From: CAZBWE01 sp964495465
Lineage (GTDB): Bacteria > Planctomycetota > Phycisphaerae > Sedimentisphaerales > Anaerobacaceae
Length of the DNA stretch: 20,440 bases
Assembly: GCA_964495465.1 (NCBI GenBank)
Contig: CAZBWE010000044.1
Coordinates: 1-20,440 of the forward strand
Direction: 5' to 3'
Both the position numbers and the translations under genes were made by a program. Below the pieces are notes generated by a model, which ran no database searches, had not been told where the DNA came from, and saw only the letters and a program-made list of their open reading frames with translations. The number at the start of each line of letters is the position of its first letter. The first letter of the stretch is position 1. Positions 13,155-20,440 of this stretch are shown in pieces.

Positions 13155-13160
13155 TATTTA

Positions 13161-13859
13161 TTATATTTCTACATATTCAAGCGGGTCTTTGAGGCCTGCT
13201 TCGGCGAAGCCCTTTAGTCTTAACCTGCAGGAGTCGCATCGGCCACAGCTTCTGCCCTTTTCATCCGGGTCATAACAGCTATGTGTCAGGGAGAAATCGA
13301 CGCCGAGTTTTGTGCCGGTTTGGATAATCTCGGCCTTTGTCATATTTATAATCGGCGTATGAATTTTGTATAATCCTTTTCCTTCGACGACGGCAGCAGT
13401 GGCCAGATTGGCTGTCTGCTCGAAGGCAGAGATAAATTCGGCCCGGCAGTCGGGATAACCGCTGTAATCAGTTGCATTTACGCCGATAAATATGTCAAAC
13501 GCATCGAGAACTTCGGCCCAGGCGAGTGCGTAGCTTAGAAAAATGGTGTTGCGTGCGGGGACATAGGTTGGCGGAATCCTGCTTGTTGTGCCTAATTCGG
13601 TCCTGTCTTTCGGGACATCAATCGCTGAGTCGGTTAATGCCGAACCGCCGAACTGTCTTAAATCAATCTCAATTATGCGATGTTCGGCCGCACCCAAAAA
13701 ACCGGCTACCTTCATTGCGGACTCTATTTCCCGTTTATGCCGTTGGCCGTATCTGAATGTCAGGGCGCAGCAGCGGAAACCTTCGTTGCGTGCGATGGCC
13801 AGCGTTGTAGCTGAATCAAGACCGCCGCTCAACAGGACTACTGCTTTTCTATCTGCCAT
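13161..13859 (-). CDS. queC: 7-cyano-7-deazaguanine synthase (QueC)
   Basis: A 232-residue ATP-dependent enzyme that turns 7-carboxy-7-deazaguanine and ammonia into preQ0. The PP-loop ATP-binding motif LLSGGLDSATT is at residues 9-19, and the C-terminal zinc site is complete with C195, C205, C208 and C211 (CYDPDEKGRSCGRCDSC). The ATG at 13859 (MADRKAVV) is preferred; a GTG at 13871 would fall inside a palindromic repeat. No clear ribosome binding site precedes the ATG, because the 34 bases back to the lipoprotein gene consist almost entirely of that repeat. It is the start of a queC-queE run on this strand and faces queF, which takes its product. Confidence 0.95.
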   Translation of the reverse strand: MADRKAVVLLSGGLDSATTLAIARNEGFRCCALTFRYGQRHKREIESAMKVAGFLGAAEHRIIEIDLRQFGGSALTDSAIDVPKDRTELGTTSRIPPTYVPARNTIFLSYALAWAEVLDAFDIFIGVNATDYSGYPDCRAEFISAFEQTANLATAAVVEGKGLYKIHTPIINMTKAEIIQTGTKLGVDFSLTHSCYDPDEKGRSCGRCDSCRLRLKGFAEAGLKDPLEYVEI

Positions 13860-13868
13860 AATCCGTGT

Positions 13869-13887
13869 CACGGGCTGGAAGCCCGTG
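13869..13887 (+). repeat. Palindromic repeat GGGCTGGAAGCCC, copy 2
   Basis: CACGGGCT-GGA-AGCCCGTG is a perfect 8-base-pair hairpin, the same element as 12057-12075. It occupies the short gap between the lipoprotein gene and queC, ten bases before the queC ATG on the minus strand. Confidence 0.75.
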
Positions 13888-13893
13888 GTACAA

Positions 13894-14463
13894 TTATTCG
13901 GCGATGATTTCGATGCCGTTTATCTCCGGATTTTCTATATTCGGGACGAAACCGATAGTCAGCTTTTTGTCGGTAACGGTTACACCTTTGTATTCCTTGA
14001 CAACAGGTTTTTCAAAACCGGCTTCCTTGAAGAGGTCGAAGTTCTCGAGAACGGTCTTGCCGTTAACGGACACCGAGAATACCCGTTGTCCGGCATCGGT
14101 TATCCCTTCGTATGTTTCAGCAAAGTGCAGCCGAACCGTGTATGTGCCGTTCGGGATGACAAACTCGTAGGCGTCCATACTGTAGCGTTCGGTTTCATAA
14201 ATCCTCGGGGTATCGGTGCCGGTTATGCCCAGGTCACCCCTCTCAACGGTCATTCCATAGACAGCGCCCCAGGTTGCGTCATCTTCCTTATACTGGTCGG
14301 GGAGCCATTTGTTTCCTGCCTTGTCGGTGTAAACGTCATAGGCGCCACAGTTTACTCGCAGAACGAATCTGCCGGACTGGGCTTTTTCCACTGTCTTGCA
14401 GCCCGAAAAAACAAGAAGCACGGCTGCAATTATGTAGTTTGCAAACAAGAGTTTTTTAGCCAT
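13894..14463 (-). CDS. Lipoprotein with malectin-type carbohydrate-binding domain
   Basis: A 189-residue exported lipoprotein. MAKKLLFANYIIAAVLLVFSGC is a signal peptide ending at a lipobox-like site with C22 as the lipidated residue (phenylalanine at -3 is a less usual choice). Residues about 33-189 match the malectin-type beta sandwich: VNCGAYDVYTDKAGNKWLPD, then GTYTVRLHFAE, RVFSVSVNGK and the closing NPEINGIEII. Such domains bind sugars and are common in planctomycete surface proteins. ATG 14463 is chosen because AAAGGA lies eight bases upstream; longer starts would precede the signal peptide. It is co-directional with queC, but no functional link is evident. Confidence 0.82.
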   Translation of the reverse strand: MAKKLLFANYIIAAVLLVFSGCKTVEKAQSGRFVLRVNCGAYDVYTDKAGNKWLPDQYKEDDATWGAVYGMTVERGDLGITGTDTPRIYETERYSMDAYEFVIPNGTYTVRLHFAETYEGITDAGQRVFSVSVNGKTVLENFDLFKEAGFEKPVVKEYKGVTVTDKKLTIGFVPNIENPEINGIEIIAE

Positions 14464-14636
14464 TGTGTCCATCCTTTCAAAGAATTGTGAGTTTATACGA
14501 TATTTCAGCAATTTACATTTATCCAGACGAATTATCAAATACCAGCGGATTAGTATATCGATTTGATTGCACTATACAACATTTTTCTGCTATTACGGCG
14601 GTTGGCTTAATTATTTTTCAGCCGATTTATTATTGC

Positions 14637-14665
14637 TTGCCCGGGGTTGTTTTTTTGATTATAAT
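14637..14665 (+). promoter_or_regulatory. Sigma-70 promoter for queF
   Basis: TTGCCC (14637-14642), 17 bases, TATAAT (14660-14665, consensus). The start would be near 14672, with a leader of about 25 bases holding AAGAGG before the queF ATG. This leaves no room for a preQ1 riboswitch. Confidence 0.6.
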
Positions 14666-14696
14666 GCTATCAGGGATTTATAGAAGAGGTTGAGCA

Positions 14697-15101
14697 ATGG
14701 CTGAGAAGCCAAAATTAGAGTTGTTTGATAATCCACATCCTGGGCGAGATTATTGTGTTACAATCAAATGTCCCGAATTTACCAGCGTTTGTCCCCGGAC
14801 AGGCCAGCCGGATTTCGGCGAGATTATTATCGAATATTGTCCTGATAAGTCGTGCATCGAGCTGAAAAGCTTAAAATTCTATATACAAAGCTACCGCAAC
14901 GAGGGTATCTTTTATGAGGCACTGACGAATGATATACTGGATGATTTAGCCGGTGCCTGTAAGCCGCGTTGGATGAAGGTTGTATCTCGATTTACTCCTC
15001 GCGGAGGAATAACAACAGAGGTTGTTGCGGAATACAATTCGGAAGACGAAAAACGAAAGGCAGGAATCGGAAGACCAAATGAAAAGTTAAGAGGTGATTG
15101 A
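14697..15101 (+). CDS. queF: NADPH-dependent preQ0 reductase (QueF)
   Basis: A 134-residue type I (unimodular) QueF, which reduces the nitrile of preQ0 to the amine preQ1, the base inserted into tRNA. The catalytic cysteine C32 lies in TSVCPRTGQPDFG, with the partner aspartate D39, and the NADPH-binding family motif is ELKSLKFY (55-62), followed by YRNEG. Length fits type I. GAAGAGG precedes the ATG. It is transcribed away from the lipoprotein gene, with queC and queE further left on the opposite strand. Its stop codon abuts the start of the next gene. Confidence 0.94.
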   Translation: MAEKPKLELFDNPHPGRDYCVTIKCPEFTSVCPRTGQPDFGEIIIEYCPDKSCIELKSLKFYIQSYRNEGIFYEALTNDILDDLAGACKPRWMKVVSRFTPRGGITTEVVAEYNSEDEKRKAGIGRPNEKLRGD

Positions 15102-15605
15102 ATGACTATCGTATTTCATTGTGAGCACTGTGGCAAAAAGATAGAAGCACAAGATAGTGCCGGCGGCAAATGGGGCAAGTGTCCATCGTGTCATAACAAG
15201 CTATACGTTCCCAGAACGGGACTTGATGATGATTTGAAACTTGCACCAATAGACGAAAGCGAAGAGCAAAGAAAAAAGCGGCTTATGGAAGAAACACATA
15301 AGCTTACACAGGACATATTGCAGGAAAGAGAGATACCCAATGGCCCGGTGAAGACTGCTGGGCCAATATCTGAGATGGGAGAGAAGGAGTTAACAAAAAA
15401 TATCGTTCTGTATTTGCGGCAGATGGCTGACGGTGAATTAGACCAGGCCCAAAAAATTGCGGATTCTATAGCCCCTCACGGGCGCAAAGCAATAGAGATT
15501 CTTGATAGAATCGCAGTTAGTGAAATTCCTGAGCCGGAATTGGCTGATGTTCCACAGCAGGTGCTTTCAGGTCTGATAAGAAATCTGCGAACGCGAATAA
15601 GCTGA
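15102..15605 (+). CDS. Zinc-ribbon protein of unknown function, coupled to queF
   Basis: A 167-residue protein. Residues 7-30 form a zinc ribbon, CEHCGKKIEA then KCPSCHNKLYVP, with two CxxC pairs. A charged linker follows (about 40-75), and the C-terminal part (about 90-167) is a helical segment containing IVLYLRQMADGELDQAQKIAD and a final LSGLIRNLRTRIS. The ATG starts on the base after the queF stop codon (15099-15101), and GAGGTG lies in the end of queF, so the two are probably translated together. I recognise the N-terminal ribbon as common in planctomycete proteins, but no function is known and no direct link with queuosine is shown. Confidence 0.65.
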   Translation: MTIVFHCEHCGKKIEAQDSAGGKWGKCPSCHNKLYVPRTGLDDDLKLAPIDESEEQRKKRLMEETHKLTQDILQEREIPNGPVKTAGPISEMGEKELTKNIVLYLRQMADGELDQAQKIADSIAPHGRKAIEILDRIAVSEIPEPELADVPQQVLSGLIRNLRTRIS

Positions 15606-15728
15606 ATTATAAGCGAAAAAGTTTTCAAAATAATTCACGCGTCCTAAAAAACATCCTAAATTTGCAAATCAGCCCCGATTTTTTCGGCCAACAGACGAAA
15701 TTAACAGGCGGGGCAAGACCATCCAATT

Positions 15729-15756
15729 TTGCTGTGATGCAACTATTTCTTATATT
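15729..15756 (+). promoter_or_regulatory. Weak candidate promoter for the glycosyltransferase
   Basis: TTGCTG (15729-15734), 16 bases, TATATT (15751-15756). The -35 is poor. Further upstream GCCCCG/CGGGGC (15672-15677, 15709-15714) enclose a smaller inner stem. Confidence 0.3.
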
Positions 15757-15814
15757 TTAAATGGAAATGGTAAACCTGACCGGAACATCATAAAAACTTG
15801 GAGGAAACTTTAGT

Positions 15815-17581
15815 ATGGCCAATGGAACAACAGTTGTGCACGTAACGCATGAGGCGGTTGGAAAAATCGGGGGAATAGGTGCTGTTCTGCAGGGTTTTTT
15901 CACCAGCAAATCCTATCTTGACGTAGTTGAACGTTCAATTCTTGTCGGCCCATTGTTTACTACCGAGGGCTCTATATCAGAGCGGCTTGGCGAGAACAGT
16001 GAAGTACTATATTCATCTGTCGATGGCTTTTTGAATCCTGGATATGCTTCGGCATTTCGTAAGATTGAAAGTATTTACAATATAGGTATTGTCTATGGCA
16101 GGCGAACATTCGTTGACGAACAGACTGGAGTAAAAAGCTCGCAGGAAGTGCTGCTTATTGATGTAAGACATATGGACAAGGCAATTGTTGACAACTTTAA
16201 GCGGCGGCTGTTTGAGGAGTTCGGCGTTCGCAGCCATTTATACGAAAACCTGTGGGAGTATGAACAGTATGTCAGGGCGGCTCCGGCGGCAATCGCTGCT
16301 TTGAAGGCGATCGGGGCGGCTCACAATTCCACAATTGTGGTTGCTCATGAGTTTATGGGTATGCCTACCGCTCTTGCTGCCATTCTTGAGCCGGAGTGTG
16401 ATTTTAAAACGGTATTTTATGCGCACGAAGTAGCTACGATGCGGCGTATTGTGGAAGAGCAGATTGGCCACGATACGATGTTTTATAATGTTATCAGTCG
16501 CGCTCACAAAGACAAACTATATGTCAACGAGGTATTCGGCGACCAGGGTTCTTACTTCAAGCATGCCCTCGTGGAAGCTTCAAAATATTGCGATCGTATA
16601 TATGCCGTCGGCGACTATGTTGTGGACGAGTTGAGGTTTCTGGCCCCGGAATTTGAAACAGCCGGTATTGATATAGTGTATAACGGCATACCCGCATATC
16701 AAATCAGCGTCGCCGATAGACTCAGGTCAAAACAGAAACTGCAGTTTTATTGTGAGAACTTGTTGGGTTATAAGCCGGATTTTGTCTTTACGCATGTTAC
16801 CCGGCTTGTAAGAAGCAAAGGATTATGGCGGGATTTGCGTGTCCTCGAACATCTGGAGAGAGAATTCAGACAGCAGGATAAAACTGCGGTTGTGTTTATA
16901 TTATCCACCGAAGTAACCCAGCGGCGCAGTCACGAAATTTACAGTATGGAAACGTCGTACGGCTGGCCTGTTGCTCATCGTGAGGGCTGGCCTGATTTGT
17001 CCGGCGGTGAGGCGAATTTTTATACGCAGGTGCAGCAATTCAATGCGAAAAGCCGCAATATAAAAATTGTTTTTATTAACCAGTTCGGATTCAGCCGGAA
17101 AAATTGCGGCACCAGGATGCCGGAAGATATGGAATTTATGGATATCCGCAGGGGAAGCGATGTCGAATTCGGCCAGAGTATTTATGAGCCGTTCGGGATA
17201 GCCCAGTTTGAACCGCTTACTTTCGGCGGAATATGCGTGATTAGCAGTGTCTGCGGATGCTCGGGTTTTCTGCGGGATGTAACCGGCGGAGAGAACGTAA
17301 AGAATGTTATCGTCGCTGATTATACCGAATTGGAAAATCCGGAATATGCCGACATTGAGGATATGCTGCAGATTAATCAGTCGCAGCGCAATCAAATAGA
17401 GGCAAACCAGAGTGAAAAGGTCGCAAAGGAAATTATAGAACGGCTGCCGAAGGATGACTGCGAGATTGAAAGTATGATTCAGACCGGCTACTCTCTGGCA
17501 AATGATATGAGCTGGGATGTAGTAGTGAAAGACTACCTGCTGGCCAGCTTACGAAAAATGCCGCAGAAAGTACACAGCTAA
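15815..17581 (+). CDS. Glycogen synthase-like glycosyltransferase (GT3-like pattern)
   Basis: A 588-residue GT-B fold glycosyltransferase. The N-terminal half has KIGGIGAV (17-24), the glycine-rich loop that holds the sugar nucleotide in glycogen and starch synthases, and VVAHEFMG with FYAHEV further on. The C-terminal half has VYNGIPA, HVTRLVRSKG, and the retaining-enzyme motif EPFGIAQFE (E458 to E466, E-x7-E). The series AHEF..G, VFYAHE, MFYN, YEPFG and GCSGFL follows the eukaryotic GT3 glycogen synthase order (HEWxAG, VFTTHA, DFYN, YEPWG, LSGFGCF) more than bacterial GT5. It probably makes alpha-glucan from UDP- or ADP-glucose. GGAGGA lies nine bases before the ATG. It stands alone and converges on the protease gene. 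Confidence 0.75.
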   Translation: MANGTTVVHVTHEAVGKIGGIGAVLQGFFTSKSYLDVVERSILVGPLFTTEGSISERLGENSEVLYSSVDGFLNPGYASAFRKIESIYNIGIVYGRRTFVDEQTGVKSSQEVLLIDVRHMDKAIVDNFKRRLFEEFGVRSHLYENLWEYEQYVRAAPAAIAALKAIGAAHNSTIVVAHEFMGMPTALAAILEPECDFKTVFYAHEVATMRRIVEEQIGHDTMFYNVISRAHKDKLYVNEVFGDQGSYFKHALVEASKYCDRIYAVGDYVVDELRFLAPEFETAGIDIVYNGIPAYQISVADRLRSKQKLQFYCENLLGYKPDFVFTHVTRLVRSKGLWRDLRVLEHLEREFRQQDKTAVVFILSTEVTQRRSHEIYSMETSYGWPVAHREGWPDLSGGEANFYTQVQQFNAKSRNIKIVFINQFGFSRKNCGTRMPEDMEFMDIRRGSDVEFGQSIYEPFGIAQFEPLTFGGICVISSVCGCSGFLRDVTGGENVKNVIVADYTELENPEYADIEDMLQINQSQRNQIEANQSEKVAKEIIERLPKDDCEIESMIQTGYSLANDMSWDVVVKDYLLASLRKMPQKVHS

Positions 17582-17668
17582 GGCATTTGCATAGAAGCAT
17601 AGTCGAAAAACCGCTAACTAATTTCTCTGTTTCGTTCAGTTTTCTTAAATATAAGCTAAACGTATAAG

Positions 17669-17695
17669 AAGGGCTGGCCCAAATAGCCGGCCCTT
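17669..17695. terminator. Bidirectional terminator between convergent genes
   Basis: AAGGGCTGGC (17669-17678) pairs with GCCGGCCCTT (17686-17695), with one G-U pair and the loop CCAAATA. An outer AAGCTAAA/TTTAGCTT (17653-17660, 17694-17701) gives further pairing. It serves the glycosyltransferase gene and the protease gene that ends at 17717. Confidence 0.75.
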
Positions 17696-17716
17696 TAGCT
17701 TTATTCGTAAGGGTTT

Positions 17717-20440
17717 TTATTCAAGCTCGGATTTGAGAGATTCTATGAATTTCAGCCATTCGGCCTCATCTATGGTCTCCTGCACCTCAGGGTCAAGCCA
17801 GACCTCTGCGAGCCACTTTAGCATCTCCTCAATATCAAGCTGGTTAATCTGTTCCGACTGTTTCTGCTCAACCGGTGGAGATGTATAAACGCCTTCTGTG
17901 AAAGAAACACTTTGACCCATACCGAGGCCCATCATCATTGACTCCATCGACTGTGTCCAACTAGCTACCCAGAGCCAGTCTTTACAGAACAAGGCGAGGT
18001 CGTTGTAATCAATCGAATTGTTATCCGCGAGGTCGAAGATATCGTTATAATACGGCTGGCCTGTTGAGCTTTGCCAGGCGTTGGCAAACATAGCATAATC
18101 GATGAAGTTGACGAACTCGTCTTTGTCGAAATCAGCAGGACTTATATAGCTCAACTCCCATATCTCATCCGCATCCAAGACATAGTTATAAATACGCACA
18201 TCGTCAATATATCCTATGAAATAATCGTTGCCGACCTGGGCATAACCAATATAAGCATCAGTATCAGCACCATAACCATCCTCTAAATCTAATGTTCCTT
18301 CTAAAGACCCATTAACATATATTTTTAACTGAAAATTATTATATGTTCCAGCAAGATGATACCACTCACCCACATTAATTTCCTTGGCTGATTTTGCAGA
18401 AGCGCTTCCATTGAGGTAAAATGCAGCCTTGTTGCCAGACAAGTAGAGATAGTAGCCGTAATTGTCACATTGTGTAACGATAGGATACCATTGACCAGTT
18501 GCTACGGCATAGGTTTTTATCCATGCTGATATAGTTACATTGCTACCTTCTAAAGCTTGAATTGGACAAGAAAGTGAAACTTTATCACCGCCATCGAAAT
18601 GAAGGCACCAGCCGTGAACAGTGTCCTCAAACCAGTTAGGGTCGCTGTCTTCCACTGTATTGCTGTCACCCAACGTTCCGTTGTTTCCATACACGCTTGA
18701 GTCGTAGGCAATCTGGCCGGAACCTTCATCAAGCATCCAGTAACCGACCAGGCCCCAGTCGTTTGTATCTTCAAGAGGACATATCTCCACCGCCTCGCAT
18801 GCCTCCTTGATATTGACACGTTCAGACCAGGACAGCTTTGGGTTATTGATATCGATAGCTGCCTGAGTCAGGGCGTAGTAGAGGTCATAGTATTCTGCGG
18901 CCTGTGGAAGAATAAACTGGCATTGGTAAAACAATCTGGCAGCCGGCACAATTCCCATACCAGAGACGGTGTGGCCGTTGAATGTGCCGCCACCGCTTGG
19001 GTCATCGGCAGAGCCATCGGTTATTAGGTAGCACAGCTTATTACCCACGCCGCTATTATTATGCACGCCGCCATAGTCTGCGGAGCCGTAATACCAGTTA
19101 TCGCCGTACAGGCGGTCCGGTCTGGGAAAAGCTTCTGGATAATTGTATTCAGGCCAACAAGTAGTTTGTGGTGGGTCCTGCATATCACGATATGGTTGAG
19201 ATGTTAAGTAGTAATCTTCATCAAACCACCATCTTTTTTCCGACAGGTCATCGGCATCATAATCATTAAGGTCTATCCACTCACCCCACGCATCACTAAA
19301 GGCCTCATTTATGGCACCCGACTCATCATGAGTCTCCAGACCAGATGTATGTTGGGTCACACCGTGCGTAAATTCGTGCCCTACACAATCATCCTGAACT
19401 AAGTGGCCTATGCAATCGCATTGTCCCGGGTCAAGTCCGTAGCCGAAAACCATATGTTCTCCCGATGGCCACCAATATGCACTCACATAGCCATATTCCA
19501 GTTTTGCTACCGAAGTCATATTTGCATCATCAATTCCATAACGATGATGAACGTCCCAATAGAATTGTTGCGTTTTACCAAGATAGTCCCAAGTAAGGTC
19601 CACGAGTTCTTGGCTTGGCGCTTCTGTCGGCCAGGGTTCGTTCTGATATCCCTCATCGTTGCGAAGTAGGAGCCCATTATCATAGTCATAGATTTCCCTT
19701 GGCGCCATTGCATAACAGATTAGCGAATAGTGAAATGCGATATCTCCGGCATGTGCATCTACAAGGACCAACTCGCGCACAAGCTCACTACTGTTGCTAA
19801 CCTCGGTCTCCCATACTAATTGTGGGTCTCCACTCCTGCCGATTACCGATGGGACATATATCATAAGTATAGCAGCAGAGGTCTCGAATTGAATTTGCGG
19901 ATGTTGCGCAGCGAAAAACCCTATTGCTTTACCTTGTGCGGTTAGCGCGTCAATAGTGGTAATGAATGAGAGCTTACCGGCATCAAGAAACTCGGTATCA
20001 CGCATAATATCACTCATAACAGCGTCAATTCCACCTTGAGCATTGACCTGCACGATTACCTCTGCGCTTCTAATCGGCAGGCCGGCATACATCTGCCGGT
20101 AATGGACGTAGCTTCGCGATTCGTGAGAGTTAGTACGATTGATGCTGAACTCCACGGCGGGACTATCCTTGACGAAAAGATTTCGCCATTGCTCAATAAA
20201 TGCATCGGCCGTTTGTCGGGCTGTCCCGCGCTTATCTGGCTCGACAGCAAAATGTGTAGAAGCAGGTGCACCAAGAAAACGCAAATAACCTTCTTTTGTC
20301 TTAAAAGTCCGCATCGGTTCTCCGGCTGCACCTTCAATTGAAGATGACAATTCCTGAAGTTGTAGTGCCCTGGCTTTCCGAGGAACTTTAGATGGACTTT
20401 GGCCAAAGGCCACACTGTAAAAGCTGATGACAAGAATAAT
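17717..20440 (-). CDS. Secreted M4 metallopeptidase with LamG and dockerin-like domains (5' end beyond window)
   Basis: At least 907 residues are visible. Before the GTG at 20413 the frame stays open to the window edge as a hydrophobic IILVISFYS, clearly a signal peptide core, so the true start lies outside. Numbering from that GTG, a propeptide with an FTP-like domain (about 30-230) precedes the thermolysin domain: zinc motif HEFTH (346-350), third ligand E370 in NEAFSD (20 residues after H350, as in thermolysin) and catalytic H451 in GGVHNNSG. A LamG-type jellyroll follows (about 553-755), then two dockerin-like calcium repeats (DFDKDEFVNFID and a DLADNNSIDYND pair, about 760-815), and an acidic helical tail to 898. 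It is predicted to be an exported protease anchored or targeted through its C-terminal domains. Confidence 0.9.
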   Translation of the reverse strand: MILVISFYSVAFGQSPSKVPRKARALQLQELSSSIEGAAGEPMRTFKTKEGYLRFLGAPASTHFAVEPDKRGTARQTADAFIEQWRNLFVKDSPAVEFSINRTNSHESRSYVHYRQMYAGLPIRSAEVIVQVNAQGGIDAVMSDIMRDTEFLDAGKLSFITTIDALTAQGKAIGFFAAQHPQIQFETSAAILMIYVPSVIGRSGDPQLVWETEVSNSSELVRELVLVDAHAGDIAFHYSLICYAMAPREIYDYDNGLLLRNDEGYQNEPWPTEAPSQELVDLTWDYLGKTQQFYWDVHHRYGIDDANMTSVAKLEYGYVSAYWWPSGEHMVFGYGLDPGQCDCIGHLVQDDCVGHEFTHGVTQHTSGLETHDESGAINEAFSDAWGEWIDLNDYDADDLSEKRWWFDEDYYLTSQPYRDMQDPPQTTCWPEYNYPEAFPRPDRLYGDNWYYGSADYGGVHNNSGVGNKLCYLITDGSADDPSGGGTFNGHTVSGMGIVPAARLFYQCQFILPQAAEYYDLYYALTQAAIDINNPKLSWSERVNIKEACEAVEICPLEDTNDWGLVGYWMLDEGSGQIAYDSSVYGNNGTLGDSNTVEDSDPNWFEDTVHGWCLHFDGGDKVSLSCPIQALEGSNVTISAWIKTYAVATGQWYPIVTQCDNYGYYLYLSGNKAAFYLNGSASAKSAKEINVGEWYHLAGTYNNFQLKIYVNGSLEGTLDLEDGYGADTDAYIGYAQVGNDYFIGYIDDVRIYNYVLDADEIWELSYISPADFDKDEFVNFIDYAMFANAWQSSTGQPYYNDIFDLADNNSIDYNDLALFCKDWLWVASWTQSMESMMMGLGMGQSVSFTEGVYTSPPVEQKQSEQINQLDIEEMLKWLAEVWLDPEVQETIDEAEWLKFIESLKSELE

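Noticed and set aside
13588..14490. A 300-codon plus-strand frame
   Set aside because: It lies antisense across queC and the malectin-type lipoprotein gene, both of which have clear family motifs. It has no ribosome binding site and no known domain.
14540..14696. preQ1 riboswitch before queF
   Set aside because: The expected promoter leaves only about 25 bases of leader, and the conserved C-rich and A-rich elements of preQ1 aptamers are absent.
15672..15714. Intrinsic terminator after the zinc-ribbon gene
   Set aside because: GCCCCG and CGGGGC can pair, but they enclose 31 bases and no T-run follows.
16901..17395. A 164-codon minus-strand frame
   Set aside because: Antisense to the catalytic half of the glycosyltransferase, no start signals or motifs.

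Overview
The window looks like chromosomal DNA from a planctomycete, most likely of the class Phycisphaerae (Sedimentisphaerales-type). This is inferred from the mixture of genes: a secreted thermolysin-type protease fused to a LamG domain and a dockerin-like pair of calcium repeats, a malectin-type lipoprotein, a glycogen-synthase-like enzyme resembling the eukaryotic GT3 pattern, scattered flagellar regulators, small zinc-ribbon proteins and AT-rich intergenic repeats. No rRNA or universal marker gene is present, so the placement rests on protein style only.

Layout. 1-2500: the 5' end of a secreted protein gene (cut by the window edge), a GAF-GGDEF diguanylate cyclase, a 600-base non-coding stretch with a promoter and two nested dyads, and a small MerR-type regulator. 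2700-5000: an apparent flagellar operon on the plus strand (FlgB-like rod protein, FlhG/MinD ATPase, FliA-family sigma factor). 5100-6100: a small membrane protein and a HicA-HicB toxin-antitoxin pair on the minus strand, followed by two hairpins. 6200-10400: dapF, a PilZ protein, and a histidine kinase plus NtrC-type response regulator. A good sigma-54 promoter with dyads behind it faces the pilZ gene, so the adjacent sigma-54 activator is a natural candidate for its control, and the diguanylate cyclase 6 kb away could supply the c-di-GMP that PilZ would bind.

10400-14700: a repeat-rich accessory-looking stretch. It holds a DUF3795-type cysteine-rich protein, an orphan HEPN-like protein that starts just after an attC-like sequence and the 3' remnant of another gene, tRNA-Leu(GAG), queE, queC and a malectin-type lipoprotein. 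Between these genes lie degenerate repeats with a seven-base period and three palindromic repeat families. 14700-15600: queF (completing three steps of the queuosine precursor pathway with queC and queE) and a zinc-ribbon protein directly abutting it. 15800-20440: the GT3-like glycosyltransferase, a shared terminator, and the convergent secreted metallopeptidase, whose start lies beyond the window.

The observations most worth following are the sigma-54 control of pilZ next to its likely activator, the HEPN-like orphan with its cassette-like context, the seven-base-period repeats at six sites, the reduced flagellar cluster, and a kinase gene that appears to be transcribed without a leader.
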